DNA of 64,000 bases from Macrococcoides canis (GTDB lineage: Bacteria > Bacillota > Bacilli > Staphylococcales > Staphylococcaceae): NCBI RefSeq assembly GCF_002119805.1, contig NZ_CP021059.1, positions 1,178,001-1,242,000 of the forward strand, read 5' to 3'. A model generated the notes under the pieces. That model saw only the letters and a program-made list of their open reading frames with translations, was not told the origin of the DNA and did not search any database. This document shows, in pieces, positions 40,302 through 49,909 of this stretch (position 1 is the stretch's first letter; every line of letters begins with the position of its first letter). The translations under genes and the position numbers were made by a program.

Positions 40302-43300
40302 GATTTCACCTCTAATTGATCTAATGCGGACTTAATTTCAGAAATAACGCTATCATCAATTGTGATAGAACGCTTTTCGATAATTTCAGCAGCTATCTTC
40401 TTATTTTTCTCATGAATATGTGTTTCTATCACAGCAATACCATTTTCAATCTCGGTTGCTAAATAGCCTTCATATTTTTGAATGACTTTTTTAATGATTT
40501 CCATTGTTTGTTCATGTATATTTTCAAACAGTTCATTTCTTGAATGCATATTCTTCAGCTGTTTTTCCTTTACAGCTGGAAATACTAATCGTTCTATATC
40601 ATTGACAATCGGATTCAGCTTTATTTGATTTAATTTCAATATGAATGAATCAAATGCAATATCTTCTGCAATCTCCTGTTCAATAAGTGACGTTTTCGTA
40701 AGAGAAGTTTCATCTCTATAACTTTGTATCGCAGCTTTATTGATTCTCGGTATAATGAACTGAAATTCATTAAGCAGTTTACTTTCCACTGATGCTTTAA
40801 AACTTTTTTCGATTATATTCAATTTTTGAGATGTATTTACTTCTGCCTTGATAATATCATAAAGCTGAATCTTCATCTTATCCTGTAGGTAACTTACCTG
40901 TTCATGCAGTACTTGTTTCAGATCACCTGATATTCTGCTGACAATATTAATTCCTAATGGAGGCTCTTTCTGCCATTTTTCATACTGTGCATTTCTTCTT
41001 TCTTGCTGTGCAATATACGCTTTATAATCAGCTGTAATCGATTGTGCACTTCGAATGATACGTGATGCATTGATATTAAACTGATTAATTTTTTGGATTT
41101 TGCTCGTTGAATCGACAAAACGTTCTATAGCTTCAACAAATACGGTAAATCGCTCATCATATCCGCCTATTGCCTGTTTACTAGAAACTGAATAGATGCT
41201 ATCGTCAATATTCAGCTGGTCCAGTTCGGTTCTTAAATAATTTTCTACTGTAACTAGTTCTTCATCATCTTTTCTTAAGTCAACTGCATTGATAACAAAG
41301 AAATTTTCGCTCGCTTCATTCATAACCTCAATTTCATTCAAATAGGTTAAAAAGGCTTTGTCCTTTTCTGTGAACACATGATTATAATAAGAGACATAGA
41401 TTAACAGATCGCTATCCGCAATAATTTCGGTCGTTTCCATCGTATGTCTGCTATTCGTACTTCCTGTTCCCGGCGAATCAATTATAACCTTGTTTTTAAG
41501 AAAATCATTTTCAATACCTATCTTAATACGATTGACGAATGCTGCATGTTCATCTTGCGCGGTATATTTATCAATCTCATTTTTGTCTATTTCAATCGTC
41601 TGTCCATCTGATAAGTATGCCTTATACTGCTGATATTGTTTGATAACGCCAGCGGCAAAACTTTTATCTTCATCCGAGAATTCATTTATCTTGTTCTTAT
41701 TTTTTTCTATCCAGGACTCGATTGTATTCATATTCTCACTAACAGAACCTGATATTCCATTTAGCTTATTCAGCAGCATGTCCTCTGTCTTAAATGTGAC
41801 AAAATGCTGTTGTCCGTAATAAAGTTCAGTAATACTCGCTGTTGTAGGATTTGGTGAAGAAATTAAGATTTTTTCCTGTAACAATGCATTGATCAGCGCG
41901 CTTTTTCCGGCACTGAATGCTCCGAATACAACGATTTTAGTCTCATTATTGTGAATTCTATCCAGCTGTTCTTCTAGCTTGCGCATATCAGTTTTAAAAT
42001 AATCGACCGTCTTAAAAGCTTCATAGACTTCAACTTTAAGTGAATCAGAATGATCTATATGATCATTATTAACATTCTTTCTATTTGCCACTTCTTCATT
42101 TTCATCAATAGACAATGTTATATAGGTTCTATCTATTAATTTATCAATAGATTCATCGAGATGAATATAGTAATGCATATAATTTTTAGTGGTAACTGAT
42201 TCAATCAACTTCTCATTATATAAATAGTCATCAAAAAGGATGTGATTATCTGAAGTGTGATCAGCAGTATTTAATTTAGACATATTTATACTTTTTATGA
42301 ACTTTTCAAGCCAAATTTTTTGCTGCTGAACAATTTTTTGCTCGATGAAAGTCTTTAGTTGTTCTGAATAAGTGATCACATAATCTTTTGTGACTTCAGG
42401 CTGTGGTTTTATAAGTGTCTTAACATCATCTTCTGTTATATGATAGTAAATTTCATTAAGTAACGCTGGTTGTTCACTATATTTCATATATTGTTCATAG
42501 TAATTTTTCAGCTGAAAATTAATCTGTTTATCCAGCAGATCATTAAGCATTTCAATTACATTATCTACCTTTTCTTCTTGAATGCTCTTTAGCTTTGCTT
42601 GTTTATTAAAGAATCCACCTACCTTAAAGTTTGCAGCAAAGGTCTCAAGCATCTCACCAATCTTTTCCCTCAGCTCAAAAGGAATGAGATAAGCATTTTG
42701 AACAATGTTTCTTACTTCTTTTATTAATTGTTCTGTACGATCATCCTGCATCAATAGTAGTTGTTCACTGTTTAAGCTCTGCTGTAGATGAAGCTGATCA
42801 AGGGCATGAGATATATCTGCTTCATCTACCTCAAGCTGTGCTAATAGCCCATCCTTTCTTTGATTAAGATAGTTAATCTGGGCGCGTTCAATGTAATCAA
42901 CGATTCGATTACAGAAACGATCTCTATCTGTATTTAAGGTATTCACATGCTGATTGAGTTGTTCTTTCAATAGATCAAACTGGTTATGTTCAGATGTGTA
43001 TATCGTAGTGTAATAAATAGCTTCTACATTTAAGTTCCACATCTTAATATTTTGTTCTACTTTTTCTTTGAATGCCGCAAATGTGATTTCCTTTTCATCA
43101 TGTTTATCAATCTGATTAATGACGAGAACGACTGGGACACCCAGTTCATTCATCATCTTTATCTGACTGAAATTCTTCTCAGCATTCACATGATTATATT
43201 CCACCGTATAATAAACGATATCGCTGATCAGCAGATATTTCATTGTACTCTGCTCATGATTTTTGAAAGTTGCATCAATACCAGGTGTATCCTGTATTAC

Positions 43301-43696
43301 TGTACCTGTCGGGAATGCAATGTTTTCTTTATGAATCTCTACCGATTCGATATTTGTATTTAATGTATTGACCTTTTTAACAGTCGCATAGCTCTCTACA
43401 TCACTGTATGTCTGATTTTCCATATTAATTCTTATTAAATCTGAATTATCGCTTATAATCTGTGCCGTATTACTCGTTGTCGGAATAGGAGAGCTTGGCA
43501 GGATCTCTTCTTCACATATCTTATTAATCAAGGATGATTTTCCTGAAGAAAAATGACCTATAAAACTTAATACAATATAATCTGAATATACCTTTTTTAT
43601 CACTTCATTGATCTGACTCAATAATAACGTATTGTCTGACTTTTCTACTTCTTTCTTAAGCTGATATAATCGTTTAATCTTCTCTTTATTATCCAT
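40298..43696 (-). CDS. dynA: Tandem dynamin-like GTPase
   Basis: An 1132-aa protein with two complete dynamin modules. P-loops are GHFSSGKSS (Lys53) and GAFSAGKSA (Lys598); G3 is DTPGID and DSPGTG, and G4 is NQID and NAVD. Stalk-like helices lie between and after them. The B. subtilis DynA homologue fuses and protects membranes under stress and phage attack. RBS GAGGTA. It leads a run with the sulfurtransferase and exonuclease. Confidence 0.92.
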   Translation of the reverse strand: MDNKEKIKRLYQLKKEVEKSDNTLLLSQINEVIKKVYSDYIVLSFIGHFSSGKSSLINKICEEEILPSSPIPTTSNTAQIISDNSDLIRINMENQTYSDVESYATVKKVNTLNTNIESVEIHKENIAFPTGTVIQDTPGIDATFKNHEQSTMKYLLISDIVYYTVEYNHVNAEKNFSQIKMMNELGVPVVLVINQIDKHDEKEITFAAFKEKVEQNIKMWNLNVEAIYYTTIYTSEHNQFDLLKEQLNQHVNTLNTDRDRFCNRIVDYIERAQINYLNQRKDGLLAQLEVDEADISHALDQLHLQQSLNSEQLLLMQDDRTEQLIKEVRNIVQNAYLIPFELREKIGEMLETFAANFKVGGFFNKQAKLKSIQEEKVDNVIEMLNDLLDKQINFQLKNYYEQYMKYSEQPALLNEIYYHITEDDVKTLIKPQPEVTKDYVITYSEQLKTFIEQKIVQQQKIWLEKFIKSINMSKLNTADHTSDNHILFDDYLYNEKLIESVTTKNYMHYYIHLDESIDKLIDRTYITLSIDENEEVANRKNVNNDHIDHSDSLKVEVYEAFKTVDYFKTDMRKLEEQLDRIHNNETKIVVFGAFSAGKSALINALLQEKILISSPNPTTASITELYYGQQHFVTFKTEDMLLNKLNGISGSVSENMNTIESWIEKNKNKINEFSDEDKSFAAGVIKQYQQYKAYLSDGQTIEIDKNEIDKYTAQDEHAAFVNRIKIGIENDFLKNKVIIDSPGTGSTNSRHTMETTEIIADSDLLIYVSYYNHVFTEKDKAFLTYLNEIEVMNEASENFFVINAVDLRKDDEELVTVENYLRTELDQLNIDDSIYSVSSKQAIGGYDERFTVFVEAIERFVDSTSKIQKINQFNINASRIIRSAQSITADYKAYIAQQERRNAQYEKWQKEPPLGINIVSRISGDLKQVLHEQVSYLQDKMKIQLYDIIKAEVNTSQKLNIIEKSFKASVESKLLNEFQFIIPRINKAAIQSYRDETSLTKTSLIEQEIAEDIAFDSFILKLNQIKLNPIVNDIERLVFPAVKEKQLKNMHSRNELFENIHEQTMEIIKKVIQKYEGYLATEIENGIAVIETHIHEKNKKIAAEIIEKRSITIDDSVISEIKSALDQLEVKS

Positions 43697-43749
43697 GTTC
43701 TACCTCATTAGCTATATATTTGTGAAAAAAATAACGAAACATCGAAAAG

Positions 43750-43765
43750 TGTGATATTTATCACA
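43750..43765 (+). promoter_or_regulatory. CRP/FNR-type palindrome upstream of the ba3 oxidase
   Basis: TGTGATATTTATCACA has the perfect TGTGA-N6-TCACA core used by Crp/Fnr-family regulators such as staphylococcal ArcR. It is centred near 43757.5, about 39-45 nt upstream of likely start sites (-10 TATTAT 43784-43789 or TATAAA 43790-43795). No good -35 is visible, as expected for an activated promoter. Confidence 0.65.
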
Positions 43766-43827
43766 TTAATAAACCAGTTACTCTATTATTATAAAGAAAG
43801 AAAAGCTAATAAGAAAGGGTGTTCAAT

Positions 43828-43995
43828 GTGAAGGACGATAAAAATTTAAATCAAACTAAAGATCCGATTCAAGTCAATGAAGAAGTTCATCATGATTTAG
43901 ATTTACGTGGAACAATGGCTTCAGTACTTACTTTAGGAGCAATATTTGTTATCACATGGTTTGCAATTTTTATACTATTTATAGAACGAATTTAG
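43828..43995 (+). CDS. ba3-type cytochrome c oxidase subunit IIa
   Basis: A 55-aa protein with a polar N-terminus and one membrane helix (MASVLTLGAIFVITWFAIFILF), the single-helix small subunit of ba3 oxidases. GTG start 6 nt after AAAGGGTG. It is 12 nt before the subunit II gene, whose product also lacks part of the usual membrane anchor, fitting the ba3 organisation. Confidence 0.8.
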   Translation: MKDDKNLNQTKDPIQVNEEVHHDLDLRGTMASVLTLGAIFVITWFAIFILFIERI

Positions 43996-44007
43996 GAGGG
44001 GAAGACA

Positions 44008-44484
44008 TTGCATAAGTTTGAAAAAATCTGGCTTGGTCTAGGTATGGGTTCATTAATTTTATTTTTAGGTATTATCTTTGTTTCTGCATTACATAATGGT
44101 CATGAACCTATCGCAAGCGGTCGTGAATTTATTGCACCAGAGCTTATTGATAAAGATGAAGTATTTAGTAAACCGGGATTACATAAAGTTGAAGGTAAAG
44201 ATTGGGATTATGAACTTGTGTTTGTTGTTTCAGCATTCAACTACAACCCTGGTGAAGTAGAAATTCCAAAAGGATCAAAAGTAAAAATTATCGCTACGAG
44301 CAGAGATGTTGTACACGGCTTTGAAATTGCACAGACAAACGTCAACATGATGATTGAACCTGGTCATATCTCTACATTTGTAAAAACTTTTGATAAAAAA
44401 GGTGATTATCTTTTACTTTGTAACGAATACTGTGGTACAGGCCACGCAGATATGAAATCAAACATTAAGGTGGTTGATAAATAA
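44008..44484 (+). CDS. cbaB: ba3-type cytochrome c oxidase subunit II
   Basis: A 158-aa membrane-anchored CuA protein. One N-terminal helix (about 8-30) and a cupredoxin domain with CuA ligands His103, Cys138, Cys142, His146 and Met149 (CNEYCGTGHADM). It passes electrons to subunit I. TTG start after GGAGGGG. The stop overlaps the subunit I start by one base. Confidence 0.92.
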   Translation: MHKFEKIWLGLGMGSLILFLGIIFVSALHNGHEPIASGREFIAPELIDKDEVFSKPGLHKVEGKDWDYELVFVVSAFNYNPGEVEIPKGSKVKIIATSRDVVHGFEIAQTNVNMMIEPGHISTFVKTFDKKGDYLLLCNEYCGTGHADMKSNIKVVDK

Positions 44485-46211
44485 TGAACGAATATAAATT
44501 AGATAGTGGTGCCTTTGATGAACGCGCTTCGTTCAGAAATCATCACAGAGAAGAAATGGAAAATCGAGTTGAAATGTCTAAACCAGATGGTAAGCTGGTT
44601 ATGGCGCATATGTATGTTGCCATCGTTTGTTTAATTATCGGAGGATTAGCAGGATTAGTTCAGACATTAGTGCGATCTGGAACATTGAAGTTACCTGCTG
44701 GTATCGGCTATTATCAGATTCTTACGGTACACGGTATTATCCTTGCATTAGTATTGACGACATTCTTTATTATGGGATTCCAGACTGCTGCAGTTATTCG
44801 TACTTGTGGAAAGCTCAGCCCATTACAACGTAAGCTTGTGTGGATCGGTTTTTGGGTGATGTTAATCGGGACTGCAATGGCAGCAACAATGGTTCTACTT
44901 AATAAAGCAACTGTATTATATACATTCTATGCACCACTTAAAGCACATGTAATCTTCTATGTTGGTATGGCATTAGTCGTTGTTGGCTCTTGGATTTCTG
45001 CAGCTGGACAGATTATGCGCTATGCACAATGGAAAAAGGAACATAAAGGTCAAAAATCACCCCTTCTTTCTTACATGGTAGCAATCAATAATGTAATGTG
45101 GATCGTATGTTCTATCGGAGTAGCTTCAACAGTTTTATTCCAGATGATTCCTTGGTCATTAGGTTTAGTTGAACGTATCGATGTATCATTAAGCCGTACA
45201 TTATTCTGGTATTTCGGGCATGCATTAGTATATTTCTGGTTACTGCCTGCTTATATGTCATGGTATGCAGTAGTACCAAAGATTATCGGTGCAAAAGCAT
45301 TCAGTGATAATCTAGCGCGTATGAGCTTTATGCTATTCTTATTCTTCTCAATTCCTGTTGGTATTCACCATCAGTTAACTGAACCAGGTATTGATGTTAC
45401 GTGGAAATATGTTCAGGTCGTATTAACATTTATGGTTGTTATTCCTTCATTAATGACTGCATTCAGTTTATTTGCAACGTTTGAAGCTTATGGGCGTAAA
45501 GTCGGTGCAAAAGGTTTATTTGGCTGGATTAAGAAATTACCATGGAACGATGCACGATTCGTATTGCCATTTATCGGAATGGCAGCATTCATTCCTGGTG
45601 GCGCTGGTGGTTTAGTTAACGCTTCTGCTCAAATGGACCAAGTTGTACATAATACAATCTGGATTACAGGTCACTTCCATCTTACAGTCGCAACAGCAGT
45701 TATCTTAACGTTCTTTGGAACAATGTACTGGTTAATTCCACATGCAACTGGTCGTGTGATGACAAAAGCAATTAATAAACTTGCTATCGCGCAAGGTGTG
45801 CTATGGGCAATCGGTATGTCAATCATGTCTGGTGCTATGCACTATATTGGATTATTTGGTGCACCTCGCCGTTCAACATATTCTGAATATGGCGGTTCTA
45901 AGATTGCAGCGGAATGGATTCCATATCAAGTGATTCAGGCAATTGGCGGAACAATTCTTTTCGTATCAATTATTTTAGTTGTTATCGTATTTATACAGCT
46001 TGCATTCTTTGCACCAAAAGGATATGAAGCATTCCCTGTATCAGTGGCAATGGATGAACAAGCACCAGTATACAAATTCGTTGAAAACTGGAAGTTCTTA
46101 CTTGTTGTAACGATTGCATTAATTTTAGTTGCTTACACAGTACCAATTGGACAAATGTTTATGGACCCACCACCGGGAGCTGCTGGTATGGGTGAAGGTA
46201 AACTCTGGTAA
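44484..46211 (+). CDS. cbaA: ba3-type cytochrome c oxidase subunit I
   Basis: A 575-aa heme-copper oxidase catalytic subunit with about 13 helices. It shows GHALVY (CuB His with the His-x3-Tyr cross-link pattern of this class), the His pair in IHHQ, and GHFHLT with the two heme-ligand His. It reduces O2 to water and pumps protons. B-family enzymes work well at low oxygen. It is not part of the S. aureus set I know, and supports a Macrococcus-like origin. Confidence 0.94.
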   Translation: MNEYKLDSGAFDERASFRNHHREEMENRVEMSKPDGKLVMAHMYVAIVCLIIGGLAGLVQTLVRSGTLKLPAGIGYYQILTVHGIILALVLTTFFIMGFQTAAVIRTCGKLSPLQRKLVWIGFWVMLIGTAMAATMVLLNKATVLYTFYAPLKAHVIFYVGMALVVVGSWISAAGQIMRYAQWKKEHKGQKSPLLSYMVAINNVMWIVCSIGVASTVLFQMIPWSLGLVERIDVSLSRTLFWYFGHALVYFWLLPAYMSWYAVVPKIIGAKAFSDNLARMSFMLFLFFSIPVGIHHQLTEPGIDVTWKYVQVVLTFMVVIPSLMTAFSLFATFEAYGRKVGAKGLFGWIKKLPWNDARFVLPFIGMAAFIPGGAGGLVNASAQMDQVVHNTIWITGHFHLTVATAVILTFFGTMYWLIPHATGRVMTKAINKLAIAQGVLWAIGMSIMSGAMHYIGLFGAPRRSTYSEYGGSKIAAEWIPYQVIQAIGGTILFVSIILVVIVFIQLAFFAPKGYEAFPVSVAMDEQAPVYKFVENWKFLLVVTIALILVAYTVPIGQMFMDPPPGAAGMGEGKLW

Positions 46212-46214
46212 GAC

Positions 46215-46244
46215 AAAAACATCAAGCGTATGCTTGATGTTTTT
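46215..46244. terminator. Bidirectional terminator after cbaA
   Basis: Perfect 13-bp stem (46215-46227 and 46232-46244, loop GTAT) with a T run on the plus strand and A-rich start giving T on the minus strand. It ends next to the stop codon of the convergent oxidoreductase gene. Confidence 0.87.
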
Positions 46245-47258
46245 TTAATTATTCTCACTGTTGATCTCATCTATAATTTCTTTAATAGATCTAAAACTTT
46301 CTATTTTTAATGCAAAGTCAAAAGTATTGTTGATTACCATCAGTTCATCAAATTGATATGTTTGATGCAATCTGTTGATTTCATTCTTGACTTCTTCTTT
46401 TACACCGATAAAATATCGACTGCTGTTCTTATCAATGATATGTTTATCCGGATCACTATACTCCATCCTATTCACCTGTTCAATCGAAGGAATGACGGTA
46501 TCTCTTCCTTTAGAGACATTTAATAGCCAATGGTCCAATATTCGTCTTTGCATCTCTTTTTCTGCATCATCTTTCACAACAATGATAAATGAACAAAATA
46601 TTGTATAGGGGTGCTGCATAAATGTATTAGGAACAAACGCTTCCTGATACATTTTAATTGCACTCTTCAGAAACTTATCACTGATAAAATTTCCAAAGAC
46701 AAAACCTATTCCTAATTTTGCAGCTCTTTTAGCACCATTATCAGTTAACCCTAATGTAAAAATTTCAGGATGTGTCTCAATTCTTGGACCGGCTTTAACA
46801 TTTCGATAGTGATGTTCTAGAGATAGCGTGTTACGCATAAATCCTAAAAACTCTTCTAGCATTCTATCGTAATCTCTCACCTTACTTGCGCCACCGTCTG
46901 TTAATGCTTTTCTAGTAATTTCACTCCCACCAGGTGAGTTCCCTAAACCGATCGTCACTCGACCAGGGAACATCGCTTCTAATAAATTTGCATTCTCCGC
47001 TATCTTATAAGGACTATATTGCGGTAATAAGATTCCTGCAGAACCTATGTTAATAGAAGTTGTTGCAGATAATAATCTAGTCATAAGAATTTCTGGTGCA
47101 TGACTGATTAGACCAGTTGTATTATGATGTTCAGCAACAAAATAACGGTCATATTTTATTTTTTCGGCAAATTGAACGAGTTCTATCGTGTGCGCCAATG
47201 CATCCATCGGTGTTTCTCCTCGTGACAACGGTACTTGATCTAATATACTTAATTTCAT
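46245..47258 (-). CDS. LLM-class flavin-dependent oxidoreductase (MsnO8 type)
   Basis: A 337-aa TIM-barrel of the bacterial luciferase-like family: MKLSILDQVPLSRGETP, FVAEHHNTTGL and TIGLGNSPGGSE are typical. FMN-dependent; the substrate is unknown. It stands alone between two terminators. Confidence 0.87.
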   Translation of the reverse strand: MKLSILDQVPLSRGETPMDALAHTIELVQFAEKIKYDRYFVAEHHNTTGLISHAPEILMTRLLSATTSINIGSAGILLPQYSPYKIAENANLLEAMFPGRVTIGLGNSPGGSEITRKALTDGGASKVRDYDRMLEEFLGFMRNTLSLEHHYRNVKAGPRIETHPEIFTLGLTDNGAKRAAKLGIGFVFGNFISDKFLKSAIKMYQEAFVPNTFMQHPYTIFCSFIIVVKDDAEKEMQRRILDHWLLNVSKGRDTVIPSIEQVNRMEYSDPDKHIIDKNSSRYFIGVKEEVKNEINRLHQTYQFDELMVINNTFDFALKIESFRSIKEIIDEINSENN

Positions 47259-47293
47259 ATACGTTCACCTGCTTTTCAATATTTATCATAAAC

Positions 47294-47337
47294 AAAAACC
47301 CACACAAAACAAATAATTATGCTTTGTATAGGTTTTT
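47294..47337 (-). terminator. Terminator downstream of the rRNA methyltransferase gene
   Basis: 15-bp stem with two G-U pairs on the minus strand (47323-47337 with 47294-47308), followed by a short T stretch. It lies between the methyltransferase stop and the oxidoreductase start. Confidence 0.65.
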
Positions 47338-47368
47338 TGCTAATTTTACATATTGCTGCAGAATCCTT

Positions 47369-48487
47369 TTATCTCTCGCCCCAATATTGATAATAAGTAC
47401 ATTCAATATAACCGTTGAACAGTTTGCGGCGCTTTGTAGCTTTCTTACCTACTAATACTTCAAATGTCTTCAGACTAGTTAAAATATATAACGACCATTT
47501 AGGATTCTTCTCGATCAGCTCACCTAGGTAACTGTACATTGCCTCTACCTCTGCGCGTTCACCGATACGCTCTCCATAAGGTGGATTGCCTACTATTGCA
47601 CCTTTCTCGCCATTTAAATTAAGATCATGGACATTCATCTGTTTGAATTCAATAATATCTCCAAATCCTACTTCAATCGCATTATTACGGGCAATTTCAA
47701 CCATATTCGGATCTATATCACTTGCTGTAATCGATATTTCTTTATCATATTCAGCAACTTCTTCCGCTTTAACTCGCTCTTCATCATACATACCTTCAGG
47801 AATGATATCCCAGTCCTCGCTGACGAAGTCACGATTGAATCCAGGTGCAATATTCTGAGCGATCATCGCAGCCTCAATTGCAATAGTACCAGATCCGCAG
47901 AAAGGATCGATAAATGGTGTTTCACCTTTCCAGTTAGATAATAATACAAGTGCCGCCGCCAAAGTTTCTTTCATCGGTGCTTCACCTTGAGCGAGTCGGT
48001 ATCCTCGTTTATGCAGACCTGCTCCTGATGTATCGATTGTGAGCAATACTTCATCCTTTAATATTGCAACCTCTACTTTATATAAAGCGCCACTCTCAGA
48101 TAGCCACCCTTGTTTGTTATGTGCTTTCTTCAAACGTTCGACAATCGCTTTTTTTACAATCGCCTGACAATCAGGTACACTAAATAATTTTGACTTCAGA
48201 CTACGCCCTTGTACCGGAAACTGACCATTTTCAGAAATGTAATTTTCCCAAGGAATGTCCTTTGTCTTATCGAAAAGCTGTTCAAATGTCGTTGCATAAA
48301 AACGTCCGACTACCAATTTCACTCTATCCGCGCTTCTTAGCCATAGATTTGATTTAACGATTGCTCGTGCATCACCCTGATACAGTACTCTACCATTTTC
48401 CGTCGTTGTTTCATACCCTAATGCCTGAACCTCTTTTGCTGCGACAGCTTCCATTCCCATAGGGGTCGTTGCTAATAATTGATACAT
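47369..48487 (-). CDS. THUMP-domain 23S rRNA (guanine-N2) methyltransferase
   Basis: A 372-aa RlmL/YpsC-type enzyme: THUMP domain about 45-155, methyltransferase domain with FIDPFCGSGTIAIEAAMIA and catalytic NPPYGERIG. Orthologous in position to the S. aureus gene beside rnpB. RBS AAGGAGT. Confidence 0.93.
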   Translation of the reverse strand: MYQLLATTPMGMEAVAAKEVQALGYETTTENGRVLYQGDARAIVKSNLWLRSADRVKLVVGRFYATTFEQLFDKTKDIPWENYISENGQFPVQGRSLKSKLFSVPDCQAIVKKAIVERLKKAHNKQGWLSESGALYKVEVAILKDEVLLTIDTSGAGLHKRGYRLAQGEAPMKETLAAALVLLSNWKGETPFIDPFCGSGTIAIEAAMIAQNIAPGFNRDFVSEDWDIIPEGMYDEERVKAEEVAEYDKEISITASDIDPNMVEIARNNAIEVGFGDIIEFKQMNVHDLNLNGEKGAIVGNPPYGERIGERAEVEAMYSYLGELIEKNPKWSLYILTSLKTFEVLVGKKATKRRKLFNGYIECTYYQYWGER

Positions 48488-48577
48488 AATCTACTCCTTG
48501 TTAACATAATATTTTTATAATGATTTTAATCGTAAATTTGATTCACTTTATTTTACCATTGATACATGCAATAAAAA

Positions 48578-48600
48578 AAGCCCTCCATATTGGAGAGCTT
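48578..48600 (-). terminator. Terminator of rnpB
   Basis: 10-bp stem (48578-48587 and 48591-48600, one G-U pair) followed by TTTTTT on the minus strand. Confidence 0.75.
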
Positions 48601-48607
48601 ATGCTAG

Positions 48608-48988
48608 AAAGATATCTCTATAAGCCATGTTCTGTCCCATAGTACTACTAGCGAGCCTAGTTACTCTCGTACGCCGGTGATAATCATCTGTCTGTACTTT
48701 CATACCTCTTCTATACGTTCATTTCCGCTAGAAAAGTGCTCCTACCAAATTTGGATTGCTCACTCGAGGGGTTTACCGCGTTCCACCTTCTTTATTTCTA
48801 AAGAAGCTACGTCACTGTGGCACTTTCAAACTACTGAAACCATATCATAGACTTAGGTTCGTTCGTTGCCGTCAAATTAATGCCCTGGCTTATTGTTTCA
48901 CCAGGCACGATCACTACAGCCATCTCAGGCATGTGTGAGCATGGACTTTCCTCTATATATAAATATAGCGATTATCCGAGATATCTTT
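48608..48988 (-). ncRNA. rnpB: RNase P RNA (class B)
   Basis: The minus strand carries the conserved P4 region GAGGAAAGTCCATGCTC near the 5' end, ACGGCAACGAACG, the bacillus-type loop regions, and GACAGAACATGGCTTATAGA at the 3' end. P1 forms between AAGATATCTC (5') and GAGATATCTT (3'). The RNA is the catalytic part of RNase P, which trims tRNA 5' ends. It is located between gpsB and the rRNA methyltransferase gene, as in S. aureus. Confidence 0.95.
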
Positions 48989-49001
48989 AATAAGTCTATT
49001 T

Positions 49002-49010
49002 ATTATAGCA
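49002..49010 (-). promoter_or_regulatory. rnpB promoter (extended -10)
   Basis: TGCTATAAT on the minus strand is an extended -10 with start near 48995; the -35 is weak. Confidence 0.6.
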
Positions 49011-49032
49011 TGACTCTAATGAATTCACCACA

Positions 49033-49347
49033 CTATTTACCAAACACTGCTTTCTCCAGGTTAGAGATTCTCTTTAATAGATCAAAATTGTTTGTTGTTG
49101 ATGCAGTATTCTCACTTCTACCAGTAGCAAGCCTCATTCTTAAATCTTCAATTTCACGCTTTAACTTTACATTCTCATCATTTAATTTTAGAAGCTGCTG
49201 ATTCATATCTGCCATCTTCTGATAATCTTCAATGACATCATCTAGAAAACTGTCTACGTCTTCAGGTTTAAAACCTCTGAATGCCGTACGTTCAAATTCT
49301 TTTTCATAAATATCTTTTGCTGATAACTTCAATGTAATATCTGCCAT
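49033..49347 (-). CDS. gpsB: Cell-cycle protein GpsB
   Basis: A 104-aa DivIVA-like protein: N-terminal membrane-binding domain ([29 protein letters not shown]), coiled coil, and a short C-terminal trimerisation domain. It coordinates peptidoglycan synthesis, and its usual partners include PBPs; pbp2 is nearby. RBS AGGGGTGAG. Confidence 0.95.
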   Translation of the reverse strand: MADITLKLSAKDIYEKEFERTAFRGFKPEDVDSFLDDVIEDYQKMADMNQQLLKLNDENVKLKREIEDLRMRLATGRSENTASTTNNFDLLKRISNLEKAVFGK

Positions 49348-49357
49348 ATGCTCACCC

Positions 49358-49909
49358 CTAATATTCTTTTGCTCTTATATATTCATTTACAAAATCTGAT
49401 AAATCCTCCATCGTCACAACATCAATATTATATTGATTTTCTGCTGCAAAATCAATTAGTGTCTGCTTGAAAAATTTTGGACTCGCTTCATATTCATCAT
49501 CATAGAAAAGAATTGTACCTTCCGTATTATCCAGTACAAACTGATCCGTGTTCCTGAATTGAAATCCACCTCTATAGACGTCGTTATGTGCAGAGGTAAT
49601 AAAATCAGCACAATCACAAATCTGTTTGTAATAAAGCTGATTCTCTTCATTCCATTTGCTATGATGTTCCAGAAACGGTGTGATGATACTCAATTTAACA
49701 TCGTACATTTTCTTGAGTCGAATAACAACTTCAGCTGCCCAAAGTTCAATACCGAGCTGACCTTCTATAATCACCCATTCCAATCCATCTTCAATATATT
49801 CTTTAAGTTTCTGCTGAAGAAACAATTTAATATAACGAACTTCAGGCTGCTTATTATTAAATATATTGAGTTCATATGGTTTATAGCCGGTTATATAGAT
49901 AGATTTCAT
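49358..49909 (-). CDS. ypsA: YpsA-like DUF1273 protein
   Basis: A 183-aa SLOG/Rossmann-like protein: [12 protein letters not shown] at the start, [15 protein letters not shown], and a C-terminal [12 protein letters not shown]. subtilis and S. aureus YpsA are linked to cell division, in keeping with the GpsB neighbour. ATGA overlap with yppE. Confidence 0.88.
   Translation of the reverse strand: MKSIYITGYKPYELNIFNNKQPEVRYIKLFLQQKLKEYIEDGLEWVIIEGQLGIELWAAEVVIRLKKMYDVKLSIITPFLEHHSKWNEENQLYYKQICDCADFITSAHNDVYRGGFQFRNTDQFVLDNTEGTILFYDDEYEASPKFFKQTLIDFAAENQYNIDVVTMEDLSDFVNEYIRAKEY

Noticed and set aside
43750-43765. Rex-type (NADH-sensing) operator for the oxidase
   Set aside because: The core fits, but the flanks differ from TTGTGAAWWWWTTCACAA at four positions; a Crp/Fnr-type reading is better.
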